A DNA stretch of 64,000 nt. Source: Flemingiibacterium sp964430755. Lineage in GTDB: Bacteria; Bacillota; Clostridia; Oscillospirales; CAG-272. A program made the translations under genes and the position numbers. Within the stretch, counting starts at the first letter, position 1, and each line of letters begins with the position of its first letter. This document shows, piece after piece, positions 44,647 to 53,616 of the stretch. The notes below the pieces were generated by a model, which saw only the letters and a program-made list of their open reading frames with translations, had not been told where the DNA came from and did not search any database. Location: positions 1 to 64,000 of the forward strand of contig CAYSFT010000004.1 in the NCBI GenBank assembly GCA_964430755.1, written 5' to 3'.

Positions 44647-44818
44647 GAGATTCCAAACAGATAATTATTTTTTTTCGAATTTTTTCGACACGAGAAATAT
44701 TTTATTGATTTATCTCGCTAAAGTAGCGCGAAACCGAAATATTTTCGGCAAAACGATTGACAAGGGAATCTTTTTTGCGCGTTTGTGGGTTAGACGATAT
44801 TATTTTCGGAAAACTCGC

Positions 44819-44854
44819 TGCGCTAATTTCTGCGTTTTTGCGCGGCTTAGCGCA
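44819..44854. repeat. Inverted repeat with GCGCTAA arms
   Basis: TGCGCTAA 44819-44826 and TTAGCGCA 44847-44854 form an 8-bp stem around a second GCG-rich hairpin. Further CGCTAA words occur nearby (about 44715 and 44872). It lies in the 336-base gap (44629-44964) between the Lrp gene and the glycyl radical operon terminator; apart from the Lrp promoter the rest of that gap shows nothing. Confidence 0.45.
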
Positions 44855-44875
44855 ACAGTCCCTTTTCGTTACGCT

Positions 44876-44917
44876 AAAAAGCCTCCCACGGCAGAAGAAT
44901 GTAACTACCGTAGGAGG
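44876..44917 (-). terminator. Intrinsic terminator of the glycyl radical operon
   Basis: CCTCCCACGG 44882-44891 pairs with CCGTAGGAGG 44908-44917 (one mismatch); on the minus strand the T-run is complementary to 44876-44880. Confidence 0.85.
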
Positions 44918-44964
44918 AATTTTTATGTGAAAGATATAGCTTGAACAGTGTCCGCTTTTTGCCG

Positions 44965-47280
44965 TTATACGTAACGGCTGATGATTTCATCCTGGGATTC
45001 GCTGTCCATCTGAACAAACTGGATGCTGTAACCGCCGACGCGGACTGTAAGATCGCCGTGACGTTCGGGGCAAGCTTTTGCATCAATCAGGTCATCCTTG
45101 TTCGCTGTTGTGATCTGCGCCATGCATCCGCCGTTTGAAAGGAAAGAACGGATAGTGTTTGAAACACTTCTGCGAAGCTCGGGCGTTGCAAGCATCTTTG
45201 TTGTCAGTATGACATTAAGTGTAGTTCCGCCGACGCCCTTTTCCATCGGAAGCTTTGCAACGGAATTAAGCATTGCAGTCAAACCGCTTGTATCGGCACC
45301 CGGACGTGGACCCATACTGTTGCCGAGCGGTTCACCGGCATGACGACCGTCGGGCATTGCTCCCATTGTTTTGCCGTAAGTGATACCTCCGAGCAAAAGT
45401 GAGCATCCGCCTGTGTATACGCCGCCGCGTCCTGTTTGGTATTTGCCTATTTCTGCCCAATAGAAATCAAGAATATCAACAGCGAGCGCATCGACCGCTG
45501 CGTTATCATTACCGAATTTCGGAGAAGAGTTCAAAAGCATCTGACGTTCTCTCTCATATCCCATGAAGTCTGCCGCTAACATTTTGAGAAGCTCTTCTTT
45601 GCTGATGCGTTTCTCATCGAAAACGAGCTTCTTTATTGCCATCATTGAGTCTGCAACGGCTGCAAGACCGGCAGTTTCAATCAGACCGTATCCGTAAATC
45701 GGTCCGCCGGCATCGTGTGAGATTCCCTTTTCGAGGCACCCGTCCGTAAAGAGTCCCTTGAGAAGCTTTGCGTGATTTGCCGCCCTGCATTCCTGACCTT
45801 TACGGCAAAGGTAGAGGTGGATTTCCGTAAAATATTTAACCTGCGTTTTGAAGCCGTCATATAATTCTTCAAATGTTTCACATTCCGCGAAAGACTTGGT
45901 GACAGGGCCGAGCTGATATTCGGGATTTGCCGGAGACTTACCGCCGAGCATTGCGATCTCAAGCACCTTGGCAAGGTTGAACGAACCGTCCTCACAGCCC
46001 GTGTTGCATTTGCCGGGGATCTCAATTTCCTGACATCCGAGCGTTGCATAGTTTCTCGCATCCTCAAGCGTCACGCCGAGCTTCAGCAAACCCGGAATGA
46101 CCGTTTTATCGCTGACCACCGTCGGATCGCACATACCCTCAGACCAGATCTTGATCATCAGATCGGTTAGCTCCTCGGGAGTATCCTCGGCTATACGAAC
46201 GACCATTCGGGGATGAGAATCGTGAATATTTCGAAGAACTTGTAAGAACAGATACGAAAGCTCATTCGTCGCATCTTTTCCGTTCTCCGGGTGACATCCG
46301 CCGAGAGTTGAGTTGTGAGAGCCGCATTCCCAGATTTTGAACATAAATGACGAAATTGATTCCTCGGTGGAAATAACGTCACCGTGCTCCTTGGAATATT
46401 CATAGAACGGTAAGAAAAACTGGTCAACGCGTCCGATGCAGTCAACCCAATCCCAAAGGGAAAGTATCCATGCAAGCTGTACCGCCTGATAGAGAGTTTT
46501 CGGCTTGTTGTGTGCAACGTATGCGCAGTTTTCCGCGATTTCCTCGTAGTAGCGCTTCTGGACGGTATCCGTTTCTTTTTCGGCGAGTTCCTTTGCGTAT
46601 GCCGCGTATTTTTCAAGATGCGCAATCATACCGCGAGCAAGTATTCTGTTCGCTTCATAAAAATCGGCAGTTTCCTGATCTTTTGCGTTCTGTGCCGCAT
46701 ATTTGTCAACGATCTCAAGCATTCCGTCAAGACCGTTTTCGAGGAGCGTTACATAATTTGGCAGTGTGTGACCTTGGTAACCGCCTGCCCAGAAGAGCTC
46801 GTTTTTATAAATTTCGTTGTATTTTTCTTCGCCGATCAACTCATGTCCTGCTTTGTGCATATGGTCGAGGCTGAGCGGCTCCATGCGTGAGTGCAGAGCT
46901 TCAATTCTTGCTTTTTCTGCCTCGGGATCATTGAAACCGCGTTCCTTTGCGATGGCGTCCTTGTGGACTTCAATACCCCAGCTGAAATGCTCCATAAGCG
47001 GATATGTCGGACGGGTAATGCCGACAATTGCCTCGTGCGGATAGATCACGCAGGGCATACAGAGCCATGAGCGTACGATCGAATGTGCAAGCGCGATAAC
47101 ATAAGGCGCATCGGGCATTTCTTCAAACACGTCCGCAAAAGGATTCATACCGTTTGTTGGAATCGGATCAATCAATGTAAATTCACGCGGATCGCGAGGA
47201 CGAAGACGCGCGCGGACACCGGATTCCACTTTTTTTATACGGTCGGTAAATTGTAATTTTTCATCAATATTCTTAAACAT
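44965..47280 (-). CDS. Glycyl radical enzyme of unknown substrate (PFL-like family)
   Basis: 771 residues. The C-terminal radical loop is RVGGYS with Gly750 as the radical site, then QDEIISR. The active-site strand has LGCQEIEIPG: a thiyl-radical Cys416 and a nearby Glu418, i.e. a GCxE arrangement as in the dehydratase/lyase subfamilies, not the adjacent cysteine pair of pyruvate formate-lyase. IGRVDQFFLPFY is also typical of the superfamily. GCVE is the usual form; Gln in the middle is less common, so I do not assign glycerol, choline, hydroxyproline, isethionate or arylacetate as substrate. It lies 13 bases after its activase, in an operon with a consensus promoter. The enzyme would be oxygen-sensitive. 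Confidence 0.88.
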   Translation of the reverse strand: MFKNIDEKLQFTDRIKKVESGVRARLRPRDPREFTLIDPIPTNGMNPFADVFEEMPDAPYVIALAHSIVRSWLCMPCVIYPHEAIVGITRPTYPLMEHFSWGIEVHKDAIAKERGFNDPEAEKARIEALHSRMEPLSLDHMHKAGHELIGEEKYNEIYKNELFWAGGYQGHTLPNYVTLLENGLDGMLEIVDKYAAQNAKDQETADFYEANRILARGMIAHLEKYAAYAKELAEKETDTVQKRYYEEIAENCAYVAHNKPKTLYQAVQLAWILSLWDWVDCIGRVDQFFLPFYEYSKEHGDVISTEESISSFMFKIWECGSHNSTLGGCHPENGKDATNELSYLFLQVLRNIHDSHPRMVVRIAEDTPEELTDLMIKIWSEGMCDPTVVSDKTVIPGLLKLGVTLEDARNYATLGCQEIEIPGKCNTGCEDGSFNLAKVLEIAMLGGKSPANPEYQLGPVTKSFAECETFEELYDGFKTQVKYFTEIHLYLCRKGQECRAANHAKLLKGLFTDGCLEKGISHDAGGPIYGYGLIETAGLAAVADSMMAIKKLVFDEKRISKEELLKMLAADFMGYERERQMLLNSSPKFGNDNAAVDALAVDILDFYWAEIGKYQTGRGGVYTGGCSLLLGGITYGKTMGAMPDGRHAGEPLGNSMGPRPGADTSGLTAMLNSVAKLPMEKGVGGTTLNVILTTKMLATPELRRSVSNTIRSFLSNGGCMAQITTANKDDLIDAKACPERHGDLTVRVGGYSIQFVQMDSESQDEIISRYV

Positions 47281-47292
47281 AACAATTTCCCT

Positions 47293-48201
47293 TCAGTTAA
47301 CAGTAACTTTAATTGCTTCGCCGCACATCACTTGAAGCCTATCGGCAAAGCTCTGAACAAACGCTTTATCGGGGATTTCCGCTTCATACATCGGAGCAAT
47401 CCCAAGTTGTGCCGCTTTGGTTATTCCAAGTCTGTGATACGGCTCGATATGTATATTCTTGATCGAATTATTATGGGACAGTGCAGTGCGAGCAATGCCC
47501 TCCATGTGATCATCTGTTCCGTTAATATCGGGAATCAACGGACAGCGCAGGATAATTGACGCACCCAAGCTGCAGAGAAGCTCAAGATTATTAAGAATAG
47601 GCGTTTGTGGTACACCGCACAGCTTTTTGTGCGCTTCGTCACCCGTGATCTTATAGTCAAACAAAAACAGATCTGTATAAGAAGCCATCTCGGCAAGCAG
47701 CTCTGAATTTCCAAATCCTGATGTTTCAACACAGGTGTGAAGTCCGTTTTCTTTAGCCGCCCTCAGAAGCTCAATTGAAAATTCTCCGTGCGTCAGGGGT
47801 TCTCCGCCGGAGAGTGTCATTCCGCCGCCGCTGTCACGGTACACGTTAACATCGCGCATAACCTCTGCCATAACTTCATCAGCGGTCATCATTGTGCCCT
47901 GTGCAGTCAATGCAAGACTATAACAAACCTCTGTGCATTTACTGCATTTGACACAGTGACCTCTGTCAAGGATATGAAATCCGTCCTTCATTTTATGACA
48001 TCCCGGCTCGCACACTTCAGCACACGCACCGCATCCGATACATCTGTCCGCATTGTACATAACCTGACGCTCGCTTGAAAGTCCCTCCGGATTGTGGCAC
48101 CAGATGCAACTGAGGGGACAACCCTTCAGAAAAACGACTGTCCGTACACCGGGGCCGTCAAAAAGCGAAAATCTTTGAATGTTGAATATAATACCCGGCA
48201 T
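47293..48201 (-). CDS. Glycyl radical enzyme activase (radical SAM)
   Basis: 302 residues. The radical SAM motif is CPLSCIWC (CxxxCxxC), preceded by SLFDGPGVRTVVFLKG. An inserted ferredoxin domain has two four-Cys clusters (CIGCGACAEVC and CVKCSKCTEVC), the layout of activases of GCxE-type glycyl radical enzymes rather than of simple PFL activase. LSGGEPL binds SAM. It generates the glycyl radical on the next gene's product. The start is ATG 48201 behind AGGAGG. Confidence 0.93.
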   Translation of the reverse strand: MPGIIFNIQRFSLFDGPGVRTVVFLKGCPLSCIWCHNPEGLSSERQVMYNADRCIGCGACAEVCEPGCHKMKDGFHILDRGHCVKCSKCTEVCYSLALTAQGTMMTADEVMAEVMRDVNVYRDSGGGMTLSGGEPLTHGEFSIELLRAAKENGLHTCVETSGFGNSELLAEMASYTDLFLFDYKITGDEAHKKLCGVPQTPILNNLELLCSLGASIILRCPLIPDINGTDDHMEGIARTALSHNNSIKNIHIEPYHRLGITKAAQLGIAPMYEAEIPDKAFVQSFADRLQVMCGEAIKVTVN

Positions 48202-48247
48202 AGAACCTCCTAAAATCTTACTTTGCTACAACATATATACACTTTTG

Positions 48248-48276
48248 ATTATACATAAATTGGGTCGGTTTGTCAA
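48248..48276 (-). promoter_or_regulatory. Consensus promoter of the glycyl radical operon
   Basis: Perfect TTGACA (48271-48276), 17 bases, perfect TATAAT (48248-48253) on the minus strand, about 45 bases before the activase start. Such a strong core suggests either constitutive expression or control by repression. Confidence 0.85.
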
Positions 48277-48364
48277 GCGACTGTCCGACATTACGCACCT
48301 TTTGACCAGCTTTCAGGTTGTAATAACGCTTTTATAAACGAACAGGATTGCCGTTTTGGCGAAT

Positions 48365-48400
48365 AAAAAAGGAATGAGCCCGGTGTATTTCCGAACTCAT
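48365..48400 (-). terminator. Intrinsic terminator of the catabolic operon
   Basis: ATGAGCCCGG 48374-48383 pairs with CCGAACTCAT 48391-48400 using G-T pairs; on the minus strand a T-run (48365-48370) follows. Confidence 0.7.
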
Positions 48401-48461
48401 TTGTGATTATTTGATATTGAATTTTCTTCATACTCCGATGTTCATTTCGGAGCTTGAACGG

Positions 48462-49355
48462 TCATTTCCTGCGCTTTGGTTTTATGTTTGATATCAGGAT
48501 GCCGCCGGAGATTAATAAAAATGCGATCAGGTACTGAAGCTTCCATATGTTCTCTCCGAGTATCATTGCGCCGAAAATGCAGGCGAATACCGGCTCGGCA
48601 AACTTGATGATAAACAGCTTTGATAATTCGCCGTTCTTCACAATTCCAAACCATATACAATAGCTGACGATGGAGGCAAGACATATGTATGCCATTATCC
48701 ACAATGAAGAATCGAGAGAGAATTGTACATTGCCTCCCATTAGCGCACCGACTGCAAGCAGGACAATACCTCCGAAAAGCTGTGAGATTCCCGTTGCAGT
48801 TATCGGCGCAACCTTACTAAACACCTTTTTACTGATGACGTTTGAAAAGACAGTGCAAAATGAAGCGCAGAGAATCAAAAAGTCACCGATATGAAAGGAA
48901 AAACCGTTTGAATCGACATTCAAGGCGATGATTCCCGAAAAACCGATCAGCGAGGCGATAACCTTTTTGACGGTCGGCTTATCATCTTTGATAAACAGGA
49001 AAGAGAAGCAAACGTAAAAAAGTGCGCCGATTTGCTTAATAATTGCTGTTTTTGAGCTGTCGGTAAGTTCGAGCCCCATATAGGTGAAGCCATAGTGCAG
49101 GATGATTGCAAACACGCCGGAGAGCAGGATCGGGAGTATAGAATATTTGGCAGGCTTATATGATTCTTTATCCTTTACTGCGGAAAAAATACATATAACA
49201 CCGCCGCAGATGACGAAGCGAATGCCTGCGAACAACAAAATGTCGGCTGTTCCGTCAACACTGTACTCGCCGAAACCGAGCTTTACCATAGGGAAAAGTG
49301 AACCCCACAGCAGCATGGTAAAGAGCGCGAGAGCAACTGTTTTATATTTACTCAT
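48462..49355 (-). CDS. EamA/DMT-family transporter
   Basis: About 297 residues with ten hydrophobic helices arranged as two EamA halves (first half from MLLWGSLFPMVKLGF, second half from LILCASFCTVFSNVISKKVF). I start at ATG 49355; an in-frame GTG lies at 49364. It overlaps the preceding gene by 8 bases and is the last gene of the five-gene operon, probably moving the substrate or a product. Family members export or import small metabolites, and the direction is not predictable. Confidence 0.82.
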   Translation of the reverse strand: MSKYKTVALALFTMLLWGSLFPMVKLGFGEYSVDGTADILLFAGIRFVICGGVICIFSAVKDKESYKPAKYSILPILLSGVFAIILHYGFTYMGLELTDSSKTAIIKQIGALFYVCFSFLFIKDDKPTVKKVIASLIGFSGIIALNVDSNGFSFHIGDFLILCASFCTVFSNVISKKVFSKVAPITATGISQLFGGIVLLAVGALMGGNVQFSLDSSLWIMAYICLASIVSYCIWFGIVKNGELSKLFIIKFAEPVFACIFGAMILGENIWKLQYLIAFLLISGGILISNIKPKRRK

Positions 49356-50328
49356 TGCAAACACTCAGAACGACCTTGCCGATGTTTTCGCCGCGCTCTA
49401 AAATTGCGTGAGCCGCTTCTGCCTCGGTTATGGGAAGAACCTTGTAGATCGACGGCTTTACAGTTCCGTCCTCAAGCTTCGGCCAGACGTTTTTAACAAG
49501 CTCGGAAAGAATGTACGCCTTGAATTCGGGCGTGCGGTTGCGCAGCATACTTCCAACTAAATGCAAGCCCTTTGTCAGAAGCGGACGAAGCTGTACGGTG
49601 GTTTCAATTCCGGCAAGAGTTGAGATGACAACCCAGTATCCGCCTCTTGCCATATAGGGAAGGCTCTTGCCGAGTGTTTCGCCCGAAAGGCAGTCCATCG
49701 AAACGCTGACCGGTGTACCGTTTTCCTCTTCGGCTTTCAGTATCTCTTCAACACACTGTGTTTTTGAATTGATGATCACATCAGCGCCGAGCGACTTAAT
49801 TTTTTCGGCGATTTCGTCTGACAGCACCGAGGTTATAACTCTCGCTCCAAACGCTTTTGCCATAGGAATTGCAGCCGAGGCGAGTCCGCTTGCACCTGCA
49901 GGGATAAATGCAGTTGCGCCTGCTTGGAGGTGTCCTTCAATGAAAAGATTGAGATATGATGTTGCGTATGCTTCGGGAAGTGACGCCGCTTCGACCATGG
50001 AAAGTCCCTTGGGAACGGGCATGAGCATATCATATTTCACCGCCGCATATTCGGCATATCCTCCGCCGCCGAGAAGCGCGCAAACTCGGTCGCCAAGCTT
50101 CCAATCGGTCACGTTTTTGCCGAGCTTTACGATTTCTCCTGCAATTTCAAGTCCCATCCATTCGGGACAGCCGGGCGGAGAGGGATATTTACCCTGCCTT
50201 TGCAAAAGGTCAGCACGGTTGAGCGCCGCCGCATAAATTTTAACGAGCACTTCGTCATCTTTAATTACCGGGTCGGCAACATCCGACCACACCAAATTCT
50301 TGTTTTCGTCTATAAGTACTGCTTTCAT
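49348..50328 (-). CDS. Quinone-oxidoreductase-like MDR dehydrogenase
   Basis: About 326 residues from ATG 50328 (MKAVLIDENKNLVW). Medium-chain dehydrogenase/reductase fold of the NADPH:quinone oxidoreductase type: NRADLLQRQGKYP near residue 42, EWMGLEIAGEI, then the nucleotide-binding loop AGASGLASAAIPMAKAFGA near 145. Zinc-binding cysteines of classical alcohol dehydrogenases are absent. It belongs to the AraC-controlled operon and probably reduces an unsaturated carbonyl intermediate. Confidence 0.85.
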   Translation of the reverse strand: MKAVLIDENKNLVWSDVADPVIKDDEVLVKIYAAALNRADLLQRQGKYPSPPGCPEWMGLEIAGEIVKLGKNVTDWKLGDRVCALLGGGGYAEYAAVKYDMLMPVPKGLSMVEAASLPEAYATSYLNLFIEGHLQAGATAFIPAGASGLASAAIPMAKAFGARVITSVLSDEIAEKIKSLGADVIINSKTQCVEEILKAEEENGTPVSVSMDCLSGETLGKSLPYMARGGYWVVISTLAGIETTVQLRPLLTKGLHLVGSMLRNRTPEFKAYILSELVKNVWPKLEDGTVKPSIYKVLPITEAEAAHAILERGENIGKVVLSVCNE

Positions 50329-50339
50329 TTTTTTACACC

Positions 50340-51341
50340 TCACAGAAGATTGTTTTTTAAGTATTCGTCCATGCGGACTCCGGACGGCATCTGAAACGGT
50401 TCATAATCTTTGGGAATATTGGATATTTCAAGCTTTAAGCCGTCGTATATTGACATCATATCCTCTTGCTTAAGACCGGTGAGCTTGAGTATTTTTGAGT
50501 TATCGGTGATACGGTGGAAGAGTCTTGCATATTCAAGCTGCCAGCGTGTACCGTTGCTTATTTCGGGATCGAGAATCCTTAAATAATCTTCTTTGTTAAC
50601 CCAAATTGCATCAAGCCCGATAAGCTCATGATAATAATCGGCGATTTCACCCCAGGTGCGGTATTCGGCAGAGCAAACATTGTATGCTTCACGCAGTGCT
50701 TCTTTTTTAAATAGTACACGGGCGATCATCTTCGCAACGTCACCGCCCCAGCTGAGTGTTGCCGGCTTATCCTTTGCTTCGATGGGAAGAACGACCGGCT
50801 TGTTTAAGAGTGCACGTCCCACGCAGTTTGAAAACTCGAGCGTTACAAGCTGGAGTCTCATTGTCGAAAACGTAGTTGCGGGTCTGACAATTGTCCAGTT
50901 GTTATAGGAGGACTCGTTAAGGAGATTTTCCGCTCTTGCCTTGTGGATGCAATAGTCGTTTGATGATTTCAGAACTTCGTCATCGGAGGAATCGAGAAGT
51001 CTCGGGGAGGTTTCCTTGACGGGGACCTCTTTATCATCGTAAACACGGCAGGAGGAGAGGAAAATATAATGATCTGTGTTGTCAAGGAAAAGCTTATAAT
51101 AGTCTGAAAACGGATATTTTGCGTAGTTCATGAAATTAACGATACCGTCAAATTTTTCTTTAAGAAGAGAAGTTAAAAAGTCTTTATCGAATGCATCTGC
51201 CTTTATGTAAGTGACATTTTCTCTTTGGGATACGGCATCGTCGATGGAAACTCCTGTTACAAAGTAACCCATGTCGGCAAGCTCGGGAATGAGATATCTT
51301 CCCATTGCTCCGGTTGCGCCAAGTACTAAAACCTTTTTCAT
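50340..51341 (-). CDS. NAD-dependent epimerase/dehydratase (extended SDR)
   Basis: 333 residues. Rossmann motif VLGATGAMGRYL at the N-terminus, SSCRVYDD in the SDR Ser position, then the YCIHK catalytic Tyr/Lys pair. The C-terminal substrate domain has YNVCSAEYRTWGEIADYY. It acts in the cytoplasm on a sugar nucleotide or small sugar acid; exact substrate not readable. It lies within the operon, followed by the MDR dehydrogenase gene with no gap of note. Confidence 0.83.
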   Translation of the reverse strand: MKKVLVLGATGAMGRYLIPELADMGYFVTGVSIDDAVSQRENVTYIKADAFDKDFLTSLLKEKFDGIVNFMNYAKYPFSDYYKLFLDNTDHYIFLSSCRVYDDKEVPVKETSPRLLDSSDDEVLKSSNDYCIHKARAENLLNESSYNNWTIVRPATTFSTMRLQLVTLEFSNCVGRALLNKPVVLPIEAKDKPATLSWGGDVAKMIARVLFKKEALREAYNVCSAEYRTWGEIADYYHELIGLDAIWVNKEDYLRILDPEISNGTRWQLEYARLFHRITDNSKILKLTGLKQEDMMSIYDGLKLEISNIPKDYEPFQMPSGVRMDEYLKNNLL

Positions 51342-51359
51342 TTTTATTGTCTCCTTATA

Positions 51360-52427
51360 TTAATTTCTGTAAACAACCTGACCGTCCGCCACCGTCAGAG
51401 CACAGCGGTAGCCGGTTTGATTTTCTATATGATTTCCTGCTTTGTCGGTAAGATCAAAGCCCTCGTCTGTGTAATCGAACACAGCGATATCCGCGCACCG
51501 TCCGATTTTGAGATATCCCCATTCGTGCTCTTTCCCGAGTGCCCTCGCAGGATTTGAGGTGACGCTCTTTAAAATATCCTCGTCACCGAGTCCGAGTGCT
51601 TTTGCGATATTCATGCACATCGTCATGCCGTATCTGCCGCCTCGGGTGTAGGCACTGCGACTTGTGATATCGGTGCTGATAATGTCGGGGACAACTCCGC
51701 TTTGGATTGCCTTTGCGAATATACCGAAATCGGTGTGAATGTGACCTGCAAAGCCTGCGTCGATTACGATACCTCGCATCTGTGCAAGCTTCATGCTCTC
51801 GAAGTTATCATCACAAGCATTGTTTTTACCTCCGTGAAACGCATGGGTGAGTATGTCACCGGTGTCGAGTACATCAAATATTTCCGCCATTTTCGAGGGA
51901 GAATTTGAGCAGTGCACCATCACTCGTAAGCCTTTTTTGTGTGCGTATTCGCAAACCTCACGCAGCGGTGTGATATCTGAAATATCAGAAGTGTTTGTGT
52001 CAAAATAGATTTTCAGTCCGATCGCCTTGTCGCCGTATTCTTTGAGCTTCACCTCGGCACTTCCCAAATCAGCGTGATTATCCTTCACGGTAACGCTGAC
52101 AAACACGACGTTTTTAAGCATAAAGGAATCGAGCAGCGCGCGCTCACCAAGCACACCGCCTGCATCTGCCGCCGCAGTCACGCCAAACGGGAAACAGCTC
52201 ATTTCCGCCTGTGTGCCAAACGTATCGCTTGAGATCCCTCTCATATGGACGTGAGCGTCAACGAGCCCCGGTGTTACGGTTTTTCCTTTTGCGTCGTAAA
52301 CAAAATCAGCAGATTCCCTAATGTTGCTGTCAATTTTGGCAATCACGGCTCCGCTTGTGAGAATGTCAACATTCGAAAAGTTCTCTCCGTCAAAGACGCG
52401 GCCGTTTTTAATCAATATCGTACCCAT
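51360..52427 (-). CDS. Amidohydrolase/deacetylase (Atu3266/EF_0837-like metallohydrolase)
   Basis: 355 residues from ATG 52427, 10 bases after GGAGGAG; the frame is open to 52487. Metal ligands: GLVDAHVHMRG (HxH), GLKIYF with the candidate carbamylated Lys, MVHCSNSP, LTHAFHGG and the Asp in ISTDITS. The sequence order (VMVH..., GDILTHAF, GIVIDAGF, PDIISTD, TSNPARALG) matches the amidohydrolase subgroup of Atu3266/EF_0837 better than dihydroorotase. Such enzymes hydrolyse N-acyl or ester-like small molecules. The gene overlaps its upstream neighbour by 20 bases. Confidence 0.85.
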   Translation of the reverse strand: MGTILIKNGRVFDGENFSNVDILTSGAVIAKIDSNIRESADFVYDAKGKTVTPGLVDAHVHMRGISSDTFGTQAEMSCFPFGVTAAADAGGVLGERALLDSFMLKNVVFVSVTVKDNHADLGSAEVKLKEYGDKAIGLKIYFDTNTSDISDITPLREVCEYAHKKGLRVMVHCSNSPSKMAEIFDVLDTGDILTHAFHGGKNNACDDNFESMKLAQMRGIVIDAGFAGHIHTDFGIFAKAIQSGVVPDIISTDITSRSAYTRGGRYGMTMCMNIAKALGLGDEDILKSVTSNPARALGKEHEWGYLKIGRCADIAVFDYTDEGFDLTDKAGNHIENQTGYRCALTVADGQVVYRN

Positions 52428-53421
52428 TGAAATGAACTCCTCCGATGATTTGTGACAGTACCTTTTGCACTGTGTAATCGTGCTCATAGGTGAAAGGATT
52501 TTCTTTTGTGCCTTGTATGTAAGCGTAAAAATCCTGCATCATTTCGTCGTAGCGTCCGTCGGTGGTGTTGTCTTCAAACGGGATGGTTATTTTGACGTCC
52601 TCGTATGTTTTATCGGTGATGCTTGTGTCGGAATAGGTCATGTTTATCGGGCGCTCAAGCGGACATATGTTAACAGTGCCGCGGCTTCCCGAAACCATAA
52701 ACTGCCGTCTTCCGAAGCCGTTCACTTCAACCGAGGAAACAAAAATTCTTGCGAGTGCCTTGTCATATTCAAGAACGGCGAGGTTGTTATCCTCAAAATC
52801 AATGCCGTCAAGTCCCGTGCGCTTCAAAAACGGTACGATTCTTTTTGGCTCACCCATAATATATATAATGAGGTCAACAAGATGACTTCCGAGAATATAC
52901 ATGATGCCGCCGCCGAAATTTGTCAGCCACTTTCGGTAAGCTTCCGTATGAAACGTGCTCATTTCGGCGTTGATTGAATATATCTCGCCAAGGTCTCCGT
53001 TTTTGATATGCTCGAGGCATTTGAGAATTGCAGGATTGTAACGGTACATATAGCCGAGCTGTACGACAAGCTTTTTTGCCTTTGCCGTGTCAAGCACGTA
53101 TTTGTATTCTTCGAGCGTACCGCTTGCAGGTTTATCCATATGAATGTGCTTGCCTGCATCTATACATATTTTTGCATACTTTGTCAGATCCCAAACGTCA
53201 CTTTCAACCAAAACCGCATCGCATCTCTCGATTATCTCGTCAACGCTTAGCCTCGGCAAACCTAAGTATCCGCGGTAATCGCTTCGTTTCTCGCACCAAC
53301 GCTCGTTTTCTTCCGCATATCCGATAACTTCAAATAATTCAGGGAATTTTCGCGCGGCGAGCATTTTTGCGTTTGCATGATTGTGACCGATGCCGATCTG
53401 TCCTATTTTTATCTTTTTCAT
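52408..53421 (-). CDS. Gfo/Idh/MocA-family oxidoreductase
   Basis: 337 residues. N-terminal NAD(P)-binding Rossmann motif IGQIGIGHNHANAKML, the EKP-type motif here MDKPASG near residue 97 and LGYMYRYNP. The C-terminal domain has GGGIMYILGSHLVDL with the catalytic-region His. Members oxidise or reduce sugars, inositols and related polyols. It is the first gene of the operon driven by the promoter at 53484-53512, next to candidate AraC sites, so it probably carries out the first redox step on the inducing compound. Confidence 0.88.
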   Translation of the reverse strand: MKKIKIGQIGIGHNHANAKMLAARKFPELFEVIGYAEENERWCEKRSDYRGYLGLPRLSVDEIIERCDAVLVESDVWDLTKYAKICIDAGKHIHMDKPASGTLEEYKYVLDTAKAKKLVVQLGYMYRYNPAILKCLEHIKNGDLGEIYSINAEMSTFHTEAYRKWLTNFGGGIMYILGSHLVDLIIYIMGEPKRIVPFLKRTGLDGIDFEDNNLAVLEYDKALARIFVSSVEVNGFGRRQFMVSGSRGTVNICPLERPINMTYSDTSITDKTYEDVKITIPFEDNTTDGRYDEMMQDFYAYIQGTKENPFTYEHDYTVQKVLSQIIGGVHFNGYDID

Positions 53422-53483
53422 TCATTCTCTCCGTTCTGAAAAGAGCTTTTTGCATAAATAGGGGTTATGTCACCCATGAGAAA

Positions 53484-53512
53484 AGTATAGCATATGAGGT
53501 TGCGGATGTAAA
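53484..53512 (-). promoter_or_regulatory. Promoter of the five-gene catabolic operon
   Basis: TTTACA (53507-53512), 17 bases, TATACT (53484-53489) on the minus strand. The -35 box directly abuts the first TATCAAAT repeat. Confidence 0.7.
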
Positions 53513-53545
53513 TATCAAATCTGGTGCGATTTATCAAATTTGATA
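53513..53545. promoter_or_regulatory. Candidate AraC-type operator (direct repeats plus palindrome)
   Basis: TATCAAAT occurs at 53513 and again at 53532, a 19-base spacing; the second copy is part of a perfect 14-base palindrome TATCAAATTTGATA (53532-53545). The site lies between two divergent promoters and touches the -35 box of the catabolic operon, the usual geometry of AraC-family activation. Confidence 0.6.
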
Positions 53546-53554
53546 CAAAAGATA

Positions 53555-53583
53555 TTGACGAAATTTTCATATTATGTTATAAT
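53555..53583 (+). promoter_or_regulatory. Promoter of the AraC-type regulator gene
   Basis: TTGACG (53555-53560), 17 bases, TATAAT (53578-53583). The palindrome ends 9 bases upstream of the -35 box, which allows autoregulation. Confidence 0.75.
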
Positions 53584-53616
53584 AACAGCGTAAATCGTTT
53601 AGGAGGCTAAAAAATC

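Noticed and set aside
44965..47280. Annotation as pyruvate formate-lyase
   Set aside because: PFL has two adjacent catalytic cysteines; this protein has GCQE and an activase with an extra ferredoxin domain.
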